Assembly: GCA_021158845.1 (NCBI GenBank)
Contig: JAGGSY010000049.1
Coordinates: 1-8,759, forward strand
Source of the DNA: Caldisericia bacterium
GTDB taxonomy: Bacteria; Caldisericota; Caldisericia; B22-G15
Direction of reading: 5' to 3'
Length of the DNA stretch: 8,759 bases
Position numbers and translations under genes: made by a program
Shown: piece after piece, positions 1 to 7,052 of the stretch
Position numbering within the stretch: position 1 is the first letter of the stretch
How the letters are laid out: every line of letters begins with the position of its first letter
The notes under the pieces: model-generated
The model's database searches: none
What the model was told of the DNA's origin: nothing
The model's input: only the letters and a program-made list of their open reading frames with translations

Positions 1-600
1 GTTAAAAAGGGGGAGTTTGTATTCATAGTTGGTCCCTCTGGAGCAGGTAAATCTACACTTCTTAAACTCATACACAAGGAGATAGAACCTACCAGTGGGG
101 AAATTTTCTTTAATGGAGAGTCTCTTAAAAAATATGACAAGAAAATATACCTCTTAAGGAGAAAGATAGGGATGATATTTCAGGATTTCAAACTCTTTAA
201 GAGAAGGAATGTCTTTGAGAATGTATCCTTCCCTCTTGAATCCATGGGGTATCCATTTTCATACATAAGAGAAAAAGTGGATAAAACTTTAAAAAATGTG
301 GGTATCTACGAAAAGAGAAATAGTTTCCCCCACACCCTTTCAGGTGGAGAGGGTCAGAGGGTCTCAATAGCAAGAGCACTGGTTATGTCTCCACTTGTAC
401 TTCTTGCTGATGAACCAACTGGAAATTTGGATTGGAAAACATCCTTTTCTTTGATGGATCTTTTTATGGAGATAAACCAGATGGGAACAACAATAATTAT
501 GTGCACACATAATGAGGAGATAGTTAGAAGATACAACAAAAGGATAATCTATTTAAGAGAAGGGAAGAAGGTGTATGAAAAGTTTCCTCGTGTTAATTAG
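1..600 (+). CDS. ftsE: FtsE, cell-division ABC transporter ATPase (5' partial)
   Basis: FtsE is the cytoplasmic ATPase of the FtsEX complex, which sits at the division site and uses ATP hydrolysis to control cell-wall hydrolases across the membrane rather than to move a solute. The reading frame is open from base 1, so the start is off the window. 199 residues are visible, and roughly 25 are missing compared with the usual 220-230. Visible ABC motifs, numbered in this fragment, are Walker A GPSGAGKST (11-19), Q-loop Gln61 in FQDF, signature LSGGEGQRVSIARAL (113-127), Walker B VLLADE (133-138) followed by PTGNLD, and the switch His170 in CTHNEE. The signature reads LSGGEGQ where most relatives have LSGGEQQ, a minor variant. 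The assignment as FtsE rather than another LolD/MacB-like ATPase rests on the ftsX gene that starts 26 nt before this stop codon. Confidence 0.93.
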   Translation, partial: VKKGEFVFIVGPSGAGKSTLLKLIHKEIEPTSGEIFFNGESLKKYDKKIYLLRRKIGMIFQDFKLFKRRNVFENVSFPLESMGYPFSYIREKVDKTLKNVGIYEKRNSFPHTLSGGEGQRVSIARALVMSPLVLLADEPTGNLDWKTSFSLMDLFMEINQMGTTIIMCTHNEEIVRRYNKRIIYLREGKKVYEKFPRVN

Positions 601-1471
601 GGAGATAAAGGAAGCTTTTATAAACATAAAGAGGGCAGGTTTTTTAACCTTTATAACGATACTTGTTATAACCATTTCTCTTTACAGCATAGGAATGATT
701 TACTTCTTCTATCTTTACTCCAACAGAGTAAGAGAGGGTATAGAAAACAGAATAGAGGTTTCATTTTACTTAGAGAAGAATGTGACAGAGGAGAGGATAG
801 AGGAAATAAGAAGAGAAATTTCTCTTCTTCCTGAAGTAGAAAATGTAAGATACATTTCTCCTGAAGAATCCCTTGAAGAATTAAAGAAGGAGTATCCAGA
901 GTATGCGTCCCTATTCTCAGATTTAAAGGAAAATCCTCTCCCTCCAACATTCTTTGTAAAACCAAGGTCAATATTTTCAATAAAACTCCTCACAGAAAAG
1001 GTGAATGAGATTCCAGAGATAAAGGGGTTCTTTTATTCAAAAGAACTCGTGGACAAACTCATATTCTCAATAAAAACCTTCTCCATACTAAGTTTAATAA
1101 TTGTTTTTATTTTCATAGGAATTTTTGTGTTTTTTATAGGAGTTAACATAAATCTTTCAATTTTTAACAGAAGGGAAGACATTGAAATAATGAAACTTTT
1201 GGGAGTTCATCCAAATTTTATAAAGATTCCCTTCATAATAGAGGGAATAGTACTCTCTCTAATATCTGGTGTAATCTCTTCATTCTTACTCTATAAATCC
1301 TATATTGAAGTTTCATCTCTTCTCAACATGGTTCTTCCGTTTATAAAGGTAAATTTCTACGATTTAAGAGGGTTTAATCCATACATCTTGGTAAACATCA
1401 TTGGACTTATAACATCCATTACTGTATCCTTCTTTATACTGAGGAAGTATTTGAAAGAGGTGTATCCATGA
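575..1471 (+). CDS. ftsX: FtsX, cell-division ABC permease-like protein
   Basis: FtsX is the membrane partner of FtsE. It passes the ATPase cycle to a wall hydrolase or hydrolase activator bound to its outer domain. The 298 residues show the family topology: a short cytoplasmic N-terminus, a first membrane helix at about 23-47, a large extracytoplasmic domain at about 48-168 containing the typical NPLPPTF segment (120-126), then helices at about 169-191, 219-240 and 269-289. The block RREDIEIMKLLGVHP (199-213) before helix 3 is characteristic of FtsX. The ATG lies inside the end of ftsE (26-nt overlap) and follows a purine-rich GAAGGTG ribosome-binding stretch. The stop codon overlaps the start of the next gene in an ATGA, so the two are likely translationally coupled. 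The length is normal and no defect is seen. Confidence 0.94.
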   Translation: MKSFLVLIREIKEAFINIKRAGFLTFITILVITISLYSIGMIYFFYLYSNRVREGIENRIEVSFYLEKNVTEERIEEIRREISLLPEVENVRYISPEESLEELKKEYPEYASLFSDLKENPLPPTFFVKPRSIFSIKLLTEKVNEIPEIKGFFYSKELVDKLIFSIKTFSILSLIIVFIFIGIFVFFIGVNINLSIFNRREDIEIMKLLGVHPNFIKIPFIIEGIVLSLISGVISSFLLYKSYIEVSSLLNMVLPFIKVNFYDLRGFNPYILVNIIGLITSITVSFFILRKYLKEVYP

Positions 1472-2601
1472 ATAAAAAGATTCTCCTTCTAATTCTAATC
1501 GTCTCTCTTATAATCCCCATTTTCTCAGTACACGGTGAGAAGGGAATCACTGAGGAAAAGAAAATTCTAAATGAACTTAAAAACACAGTCACAAGAATAA
1601 AAAGAAAGTTAAGGGAAACTGAAGAGTATAAAAAAACCATTCTTGGAGAAATTGAAGAGATCCAATCCAAGATAAAAGAAACAAGCGTTAAGCTTTCAAA
1701 CCTTGAAAAGGAGATAAATGATTTATCTGAAGAGGTGGAGTTAAGACAGAGCAAGATTGATTTACTTAGAATGAAACTTCAGAGAAAGGAAGAGGAGATA
1801 GGTGATAGAATCTTCCTTCTGTATAAGATGCGCATGGAGGAACCGTGGGAGTTATACTTTACAGCAGATTCAATAACTGAACTTCTAAACAGAGTGAACA
1901 TGCTAAACATTTTAATAAAATTCACAGAGTCTGAACTTGAAAACCTCAAAAAAAGGAAGGAAGAACTTATAAAAGAGAAGGAGGAACTTGAAGAGAGAAA
2001 GAACCTTCTTGAATCAAAGAGAGAGGAGGTTCAGAATCTCAAGGAGAAACTATCAAAAGAAGAGGAAAAGAGAAATGCTCTCCTTAATGAACTGGGAGAG
2101 AGGGAAGAAGAGTATAAAAAAGAGATAACTATTCTAAAAAAGAGAATAGAGGAAGAGGAGAAAAAGATTCAGGAGATGATTAGAAGAGCAGAGCTTGAAA
2201 AGAAGCTTCCAGAGGTTGGTAATTTAATCTGGCCTGTGAAGGGACCTGTTGTTTCAAAATATGGCTGGAGAATTCATCCAATATATAGAACAAGGATGTT
2301 TCATCACGGAATAGATATAGATGCCAAAACTGGAACACCAATTAAAGCAGCAGCAGATGGAATTGTTATATACAGTGGCTGGCTTGGAGGATATGGAATA
2401 TGTGTAATGTTAAAACATGGTGGAAATGTTGCAACAGTTTATGGACACATGCAGTACACCACAGTAAAGTTAAATCAGTTTGTAAAGCAGGGTGATATAA
2501 TAGGATATGTGAATAACACAGGTCTGTCCACAGGTCCGCATCTTCACTTTGAGGTTAGAATTGATGGAAAGACTGTGGATCCACTTAAGTGGTTACCTTA
2601 A
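1468..2601 (+). CDS. Coiled-coil M23 metallopeptidase (EnvC-like FtsEX effector)
   Basis: This is an exported murein hydrolase-type protein of 377 residues. Residues 1-23 form a signal peptide or anchor: a lysine pair, a hydrophobic core, then SVHG. Residues about 25-245 are almost pure charged heptad sequence, indicating a long coiled coil like that of EnvC. Residues about 252-377 are an M23 (LytM/lysostaphin) domain. The zinc and catalytic positions of the family all appear present: HxxxD as His279 and Asp283 in HHGID, His327 in YGHM, and the HLH pair His358/His360 in GPHLHFEV. E. coli EnvC has a degenerate site and only activates amidases, whereas this protein looks able to cut cross-links itself. 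The gene overlaps ftsX by 4 nt and has a GAGGTG site 5 nt before its ATG. Its position directly after ftsEX suggests that FtsEX gates it. The biochemical role is inferred; the fold is secure. Confidence 0.9.
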   Translation: MNKKILLLILIVSLIIPIFSVHGEKGITEEKKILNELKNTVTRIKRKLRETEEYKKTILGEIEEIQSKIKETSVKLSNLEKEINDLSEEVELRQSKIDLLRMKLQRKEEEIGDRIFLLYKMRMEEPWELYFTADSITELLNRVNMLNILIKFTESELENLKKRKEELIKEKEELEERKNLLESKREEVQNLKEKLSKEEEKRNALLNELGEREEEYKKEITILKKRIEEEEKKIQEMIRRAELEKKLPEVGNLIWPVKGPVVSKYGWRIHPIYRTRMFHHGIDIDAKTGTPIKAAADGIVIYSGWLGGYGICVMLKHGGNVATVYGHMQYTTVKLNQFVKQGDIIGYVNNTGLSTGPHLHFEVRIDGKTVDPLKWLP

Positions 2602-2619
2602 AGGAAAGGAGAAAATAAG

Positions 2620-3762
2620 ATGAGCAAAAAGTCCATTATTATATTAATCATTATATTTCTATTGTTCTCTGTGTTCAGTTACTTTGTGGGATACTACACA
2701 GGGAAGGGCGCTTCATCTCCTATACAACCATTCTCATCAACTAAATTCAAACTTCTAACAGAGGTTGCAGAGTACATAGAGGAAAGGTTTGTGGATAAGA
2801 AAACAGAGGTTGATCTCTGCAAGGGTCTTGTAAAATCCTTAAATGATCCCTATTCTGAATTTTATACCCCAGAAGAGTTTATCTCCTTTCAAGAGGAAAC
2901 ACGGGGTGAGTATGTGGGAATTGGAGTGCTTATAGGTGTTAGGGAGGGAAAAGTAAAGATACTCATGGTGTTTAAGAATTCACCTGCAAAGGAGGTGGGA
3001 CTTCCTGAGGGCGCATACATTATGGAAGTTGACGGAAAGAGCATAAAAGGAATGAGTCTTGATGAAGTTGCGAACCTTGTTAAAGGAAAAGAGGGAACAT
3101 ATGTTGATTTAAAGGTTGAGAAAGATGGTAAAATTCTATCCTTTCATATACAGAGGAGGAGGGTAACTGCTGAATCTGTAATGGTGAAAAGACTCGATGA
3201 GGATATTGGGTACATGAAGATAATATTCTTTATCCCATCAACTCCGGGAGAGGTTAAAAAGGGTTTCAAAAAACTTGAAGGGATAAAGGGTTTAATTCTT
3301 GACTTACGAGGTAATCCAGGAGGATTACTCTCATCGGTGGAGGGAGTGGCTGGCTACTTCGTTCCAGAGGGACCACTTCTCTACATTCAGAGGAAGGATG
3401 AGAAGGAGGAGAGGGTATCCAGAGGACCGGGAATAAAAATTCCACTTGTAGTGCTTATAGATGAGAACACTGCCTCTGCAGCTGAGATACTATCTGGTGC
3501 CATAAAAGATAGAAATGTTGGCACTCTTATTGGAACAAAAACATATGGAAAGGGTGTTATTCAAACAATATTTAGTCTTTCAGATGGATATGGATTGAAA
3601 CTCACCACGGAGAGGTATTTAACACCAAATCTCTACTCTCTTGATAAGAAAGGTATTGAACCAGATATAGAGGTAAAATACACTGATGAAGATCTAAAGA
3701 AGGGCATTGACCCTCAATTAAATAAAGCTCTTGAAGTGATTAAAGAAAAGATAGGGGGATAG
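2620..3762 (+). CDS. S41 family C-terminal processing peptidase with PDZ domain
   Basis: This is a carboxyl-terminal processing protease (CtpA/CtpB/Prc type) anchored at the outer face of the membrane. Of its 380 residues, about 5-25 form a hydrophobic N-terminal anchor. A PDZ domain lies at about 95-180 (GIGVLIGV, NSPAKEVGL, IMEVDGKSI). The S41 core follows, with LILDLRGNPGGLL (225-237). The Ser/Lys/Gln catalytic set is visible as Ser286 in ENTASAAE, and Lys311 and Gln315 in KTYGKGVIQ, with the family spacing. An AAAGGAG site sits 8 nt before the ATG, and the gene begins 18 nt after the M23 gene. An M23/EnvC-like gene next to a ctp gene is a recurring pairing; in Pseudomonas, CtpA degrades wall hydrolases of M23 type. 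Turnover of the adjacent hydrolase is therefore a reasonable inference, not something the sequence proves. Confidence 0.92.
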   Translation: MSKKSIIILIIIFLLFSVFSYFVGYYTGKGASSPIQPFSSTKFKLLTEVAEYIEERFVDKKTEVDLCKGLVKSLNDPYSEFYTPEEFISFQEETRGEYVGIGVLIGVREGKVKILMVFKNSPAKEVGLPEGAYIMEVDGKSIKGMSLDEVANLVKGKEGTYVDLKVEKDGKILSFHIQRRRVTAESVMVKRLDEDIGYMKIIFFIPSTPGEVKKGFKKLEGIKGLILDLRGNPGGLLSSVEGVAGYFVPEGPLLYIQRKDEKEERVSRGPGIKIPLVVLIDENTASAAEILSGAIKDRNVGTLIGTKTYGKGVIQTIFSLSDGYGLKLTTERYLTPNLYSLDKKGIEPDIEVKYTDEDLKKGIDPQLNKALEVIKEKIGG

Positions 3763-3763
3763 A

Positions 3764-4348
3764 ATGCTTATAGTAATATCTGGACCATCAGGTGCAGGAA
3801 AGGGAACCATAATTAAAGAGGTGCTTAAGAGAAAACCTGATATTGTTTATTCAGTTTCGTACACCACAAGACCAAAAAGAGAGGGTGAAGAAAATGGAAA
3901 GGATTACTTCTTTATCTCAAAAGAGAGATTTGAAGAGATGATAAAGAATGGAGAATTTCTTGAATGGGCAAAGGTGTACGATTACTACTATGGAACAAGC
4001 AAAGAATTTGTTCTTAAAAAGCTTAGGGAAGGAAAGGATGTTATTCTTGAAATTGAGATTCAGGGAGCAAGAAAGGTTAGAGAGATTTTTGACAGGAAAA
4101 ATACCATCTTTATTTTCATTGCACCTCCGAGTTTCAAAGAGTTAAAGAAACGCATAGAGAAGAGAAGAAGGGGAGAGAGTGAGGAAGAGATTAGAAAAAG
4201 ACTTAACTTTGCAAAGGAAGAGATAAAAGAAGCAGAGAAGTATGATTACATAGTGATAAATGACGACATTGATAGAGCAGTTGAGGAAGTTTTATGTATA
4301 ATTAATAGAGAAAAAGGAGGTGAAGATTTTGAAGAGAATAAACTTTGA
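3764..4348 (+). CDS. gmk: Guanylate kinase
   Basis: Guanylate kinase is a cytoplasmic enzyme that phosphorylates GMP to GDP with ATP, feeding GTP and dGTP pools. The 194-residue length is typical. Visible motifs are the P-loop GPSGAGKGT (7-15), the GMP-binding segment SYTTRPKREGE (32-42, with Arg36 and Arg39) followed by DYFF with Tyr48, the EFLEWAKV and YGTS segments (64-79), EIEIQGA (96-102, usually DIDVQGA), and a lid rich in arginine at about 130-147. The start lies one base after the ctp stop codon, and GGGGGA just upstream can serve as its ribosome-binding site even though it overlaps the end of ctp. The last codons overlap the start of rpoZ. The gmk-rpoZ-coaBC order is a conserved bacterial arrangement and supports all three assignments. 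Confidence 0.96.
   Translation: MLIVISGPSGAGKGTIIKEVLKRKPDIVYSVSYTTRPKREGEENGKDYFFISKERFEEMIKNGEFLEWAKVYDYYYGTSKEFVLKKLREGKDVILEIEIQGARKVREIFDRKNTIFIFIAPPSFKELKKRIEKRRRGESEEEIRKRLNFAKEEIKEAEKYDYIVINDDIDRAVEEVLCIINREKGGEDFEENKL
4315..4323 (+). promoter_or_regulatory. Extended Shine-Dalgarno site of rpoZ
   Basis: AGGAGGTGA is a full 9-base match to the expected 3' end of 16S rRNA. It includes the candidate GTG codon at 4320, so that GTG cannot be both start codon and pairing site. The next in-frame start-type codon is TTG at 4329, at a usable spacing of 5 nt. Confidence 0.8.
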
Positions 4349-4520
4349 TAATTTATTAAAGGTGGTTAATGGAAACAAATATATTCTTACAATAGCTATC
4401 TTTAAGAGGGCCAAAGAGTTATTTAAACTCTATCCCTCTCCCCACAGATCTCCTGCATCCTTTATAGATGATGCAGCAGAGGAAATAGAGGGAAATAAAG
4501 TTGAAATCACTTATAAATAA
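4329..4520 (+). CDS. rpoZ: RNA polymerase omega subunit
   Basis: Omega is the small subunit that helps fold and hold the beta-prime subunit in RNA polymerase. The product is about 63 residues, close to the short omegas of Gram-positive bacteria. The family pattern is visible: NKYILTIAIFKRAKEL (conserved small residues and a KRA motif), then a short loop containing SPHRSP, then an AAEEIEGNKV segment matching the usual ALEEI..GK. A GTG at 4320 is in frame, but it lies inside the ribosome-binding site AGGAGGTGA (4315-4323). The TTG at 4329, 5 nt downstream of that site, is therefore the better start and is used here. The gene overlaps the 3' end of gmk by 20 nt, and coaBC starts 20 nt before its stop. 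The position between gmk and coaBC is the standard location of rpoZ, which adds weight to a call on such a short protein. Confidence 0.88.
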   Translation: MKRINFDNLLKVVNGNKYILTIAIFKRAKELFKLYPSPHRSPASFIDDAAEEIEGNKVEITYK

Positions 4521-5685
4521 AAAGATACTTCTCGGTATAACCGGGGGGATTGCTGCATATAAAATTCCTTTTTTAATTAGAGATATTATTAAAAAGGGTG
4601 GACTTGTAAAATGTATACTGACAGAGGCAGGTAAAGAATTTGTAACTCCCACCACCCTAAAAACACTGACTAAACAAAAGGTGTATATGGATGAGTTTGA
4701 TATTGAGGAAGGAGTTATTCCTCATACCACACTATCAAAGTGGCCCGATGTGTTTGTAATTGCTCCAGCAACGGCAAATACAATCTCAAAACTTGCAAAT
4801 GGCATAGCAGATAACCTTTTGACTCTGGTGGGACTGGATACAAGAAAACCTGTCCTTATAGTGCCATCCATGCATGAAAATATGTATAATAATGAGATAA
4901 CACAGAAGAACCTTGAGATACTTAAAAGGAGGGGGTTTAACATCCTTGAGCCTGAAGAGGGTGAGCTTGCCGGTGGAGACAGAGGAAAGGGAAGATTGCC
5001 TGAGATAGAAAGAATTGTTTTTGAAATTGAAAAAATCCTTGAAAAGAAAGATTTTCTAAATAAAAAAATTGTGGTTACGGCAGGTGCAACAAGGGAGTAT
5101 CTTGACCCTGTAAGATTTATTTCAAATCCTTCAAGCGGAAGAATGGGATTTTCCCTTGCAAGGGAAGGGGTTTTAAGAGGTGGGGATGTTGTTTTAATAA
5201 GTGGAAAGACTTTTCTTACTCCTCCCTATGGAGTTAACTTCATAGAGGTTGATAGTGCAGAGGATATGAAAACTGAGGTATTTAAGCACTTTGACGATTT
5301 AGATTACCTCATTATGGCAGCAGCAGTTTCAGATTTTTCTCCATCAAGTGTGGTTCAGGAAAAGATCAAAAAAGACTCCTTCAACTTCACTCTTTCACTA
5401 TCACAAACACCCGATATTTTAAAGGAGGCAGGTGAGAGAAAGAAAAATCAGAAACTTGTTGGTTTTGCCCTTGAAACTGAAAATCTTTTGAAGAATGGGT
5501 ATAAAAAGTTGAAGGAGAAGAACCTTGATATGATTGTGATAAATGAACCTACGAAAAATTCTGGTTTTGAGGTGGAAACAAACAAGGTCACCATAATTTT
5601 AAGAGGTGGTGATTTGTATAGATTCCCTCTCTTATCTAAAGAGGAGGTAAGTAAAATAATCTTTGATCTATTGGAGGGATTATGA
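4501..5685 (+). CDS. coaBC: Bifunctional phosphopantothenoylcysteine decarboxylase / phosphopantothenate-cysteine ligase with altered CoaC active site
   Basis: CoaBC performs two steps of coenzyme A synthesis: CoaB joins cysteine to 4'-phosphopantothenate using CTP, and the flavoprotein CoaC decarboxylates the product. Its 394 residues are of normal length. The CoaC half (about 1-182) has GITGGIAAYK (12-21), His75 in IPHTTLSKW, and the FMN-site segment APATANTISKLANG (88-101). The CoaB half (about 185-394) has VVTAGATREYLDPVRFISN with Asn209, SSGRMG, AAAVSDF, Lys288 in EKIKK, and TPDIL. Two CoaC residues differ from the E. coli enzyme at the same residue numbers. Asn125 of the PxMNxxMW motif is His in PSMHENMY. 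The clamp Cys158 is Gly in ELAGGD, and the only cysteine in the protein is Cys38. The start is TTG inside rpoZ, with GAGGGA 7 nt upstream; no ATG is available near the conserved N-terminus. Confidence 0.93.
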   Translation: MKSLINKKILLGITGGIAAYKIPFLIRDIIKKGGLVKCILTEAGKEFVTPTTLKTLTKQKVYMDEFDIEEGVIPHTTLSKWPDVFVIAPATANTISKLANGIADNLLTLVGLDTRKPVLIVPSMHENMYNNEITQKNLEILKRRGFNILEPEEGELAGGDRGKGRLPEIERIVFEIEKILEKKDFLNKKIVVTAGATREYLDPVRFISNPSSGRMGFSLAREGVLRGGDVVLISGKTFLTPPYGVNFIEVDSAEDMKTEVFKHFDDLDYLIMAAAVSDFSPSSVVQEKIKKDSFNFTLSLSQTPDILKEAGERKKNQKLVGFALETENLLKNGYKKLKEKNLDMIVINEPTKNSGFEVETNKVTIILRGGDLYRFPLLSKEEVSKIIFDLLEGL

Positions 5686-6974
5686 ACTGGGTTTATATTG
5701 AAGATCTCAAAGAACATGAAGGAGAAGATGTTGAAGTAAGGGGATGGCTTTACAACTCAAGATTTTCAGGAAAACTTGTATTTCTAATTGTAAGGGATGG
5801 AACAGGTTTTGCTCAGGGAGTTGTATCCTTAAAGGATGTAGGAGAGGAGGTTTTTGAAAGAGCGAAAAAGGCCACTCTTGAATCCACAATAGTTGTTAGA
5901 GGAACTGTAAGGGCAGATAAAAGAGCACCTGGTGGATATGAAATTCTTGTCAAAGATGTTGAGATACTTCACCTAACAGAAGACTATCCAATAGGTCCAA
6001 AGGAACACGGTGTTGGATTCTTAATGGCTCACAGACATCTCTGGTTAAGATCTAAGAAACAGTGGGCAATACAGAGGATAAGAAATGAACTTATCAAGGC
6101 AATAAGAGACTTCTTCTATGAGAGAAAATTTGTTGAGTTTGATTCTCCTATACTCACACCCTCTGCATGTGAGGGAACAACCACACTCTTTGATATAGAT
6201 TACTTTGGAGAAAAAGCATACCTTTCTCAGAGTGGACAACTCTACAATGAAGTTGGTGCAGCTGCCCTTGGCAAAGTTTACTGCTTTGGTCCAACCTTCA
6301 GGGCTGAAAAGTCAAAGACAAGAAGGCATCTCATGGAGTTCTGGATGGTTGAACCTGAAGTTGCCTTCCTTGACCTTGATGGAAACATGAAACTCATTGA
6401 GGATTTCGTCTCATACATAATTCAGAGGGTTATTAAGAACAAAGCTTATGAACTTGAAATTCTTGAGAGAAACACAGAGAGACTTAAAAAAGTTGTGCCT
6501 CCCTTCCCGAGAATAAGTTATGATGAAGCCCTTGAAATCTTGAAAAGAAAGGGGAAAGAAATTCCATGGGGTGAAGATTTTGGAGGAGATGAGGAGACAG
6601 CCATATCAGAGGAGTTTGAAAAACCTGTTTTTGTGCACAGATATCCAAAGGAGTGTAAAGCCTTCTATATGAAGGAGGACCCAGAGAATCCAAAACTCTC
6701 TCTATCTGTGGATTTACTTGCACCTGAAGGATACGGAGAGATAGTTGGTGGTGGACAGAGGGAGGATGATTACAACAAACTCAAAGAGAGAATGAAAGAG
6801 GCAGGAATTCCTGAGGAACCATACAGGTGGTATCTTGATTTGAGAAAGTATGGAACATTTCCCCACTCTGGTTTTGGGCTTGGAATAGAGAGAACCCTTG
6901 CGTGGATATCTGGCATTCACCATGTGAGAGAGACAATCCCATTCCCAAGACTTTTAGAAAAAATCTATCCATAA
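5682..6974 (+). CDS. asnS: Asparaginyl-tRNA synthetase
   Basis: This is a class IIb aminoacyl-tRNA synthetase that charges tRNA-Asn with asparagine in the cytoplasm. Of its 430 residues, about 1-105 form an OB-fold anticodon-binding domain (VEVRGWLYNSRFSGKLVF, VVRGTVRADKRAPGGYEI). The catalytic core follows: motif 1 around VEFDSPILTP (151-160), the SQSGQLYNE segment (182-190), motif 2 at GPTFRAEKSKTRRHLMEFWM (203-222), and motif 3 at GFGLGIERTLAW (397-408). The motif 2 block ending EFWMVEPEVAF is typical of AsnRS rather than bacterial AspRS, and the bacterial AspRS GAD insertion domain is absent. The length fits AsnRS. It overlaps coaBC by 4 nt (ATGA), with GGAGGGA just upstream. Having this enzyme means that Asn-tRNA need not be made solely by amidating Asp-tRNA-Asn. 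Confidence 0.94.
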   Translation: MNWVYIEDLKEHEGEDVEVRGWLYNSRFSGKLVFLIVRDGTGFAQGVVSLKDVGEEVFERAKKATLESTIVVRGTVRADKRAPGGYEILVKDVEILHLTEDYPIGPKEHGVGFLMAHRHLWLRSKKQWAIQRIRNELIKAIRDFFYERKFVEFDSPILTPSACEGTTTLFDIDYFGEKAYLSQSGQLYNEVGAAALGKVYCFGPTFRAEKSKTRRHLMEFWMVEPEVAFLDLDGNMKLIEDFVSYIIQRVIKNKAYELEILERNTERLKKVVPPFPRISYDEALEILKRKGKEIPWGEDFGGDEETAISEEFEKPVFVHRYPKECKAFYMKEDPENPKLSLSVDLLAPEGYGEIVGGGQREDDYNKLKERMKEAGIPEEPYRWYLDLRKYGTFPHSGFGLGIERTLAWISGIHHVRETIPFPRLLEKIYP

Positions 6975-6997
6975 ATTTTAAAATTTCGCAATCTTTT

Positions 6998-7014
6998 AAG
7001 TTGAAACTTTTTTT
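6998..7014 (+). terminator. Weak possible terminator after asnS
   Basis: AAGTT and AACTT can form a 4-5 bp stem with a very small loop, and this runs straight into seven Ts (7008-7014). The stem is short and AT-rich, so it would be a weak intrinsic terminator, particularly at high growth temperature. It is the only terminator-like structure between the long operon and the next gene. Confidence 0.25.
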
Positions 7015-7036
7015 GGGGGTTTTGGTTTGTATAGAT

Positions 7037-7046
7037 GAGGAGGTGA
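7037..7046 (+). promoter_or_regulatory. Extended Shine-Dalgarno site of the DUF4349 gene
   Basis: GAGGAGGTGA is a full match to the expected 16S rRNA tail. It abuts an ATG at 7047 and lies 6 nt before a second in-frame ATG at 7053. The second ATG has almost the same spacing as the equivalent site in front of rpoZ, so 7053 is the preferred start. Confidence 0.75.
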
Positions 7047-7052
7047 ATGAAA

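Noticed and set aside
1540..2210. Repetitive AG-rich DNA suggesting a repeat array
   Set aside because: It is the Glu/Lys-rich coiled coil of the M23 protein; no fixed repeat unit is present. No CRISPR array is seen anywhere in the window.
2581..2592. Perfect 12-bp palindrome CCACTTAAGTGG near the end of the M23 gene
   Set aside because: It lies in coding sequence with no U-run after it, and about two such palindromes are expected by chance in a window this size.
4320..4322. GTG as the start of rpoZ
   Set aside because: It lies inside the AGGAGGTGA ribosome-binding site; the TTG at 4329 has proper spacing.
4419..4655. Minus-strand frames of 60-106 codons inside the plus-strand genes
   Set aside because: They are shadows of well-identified genes on the opposite strand and carry no recognisable domains.
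7001..7035. TTGAAA ... TATAGA as a promoter for the DUF4349 gene
   Set aside because: The spacer is 23 nt, too long for a standard promoter, and the start point would fall on the ribosome-binding site.
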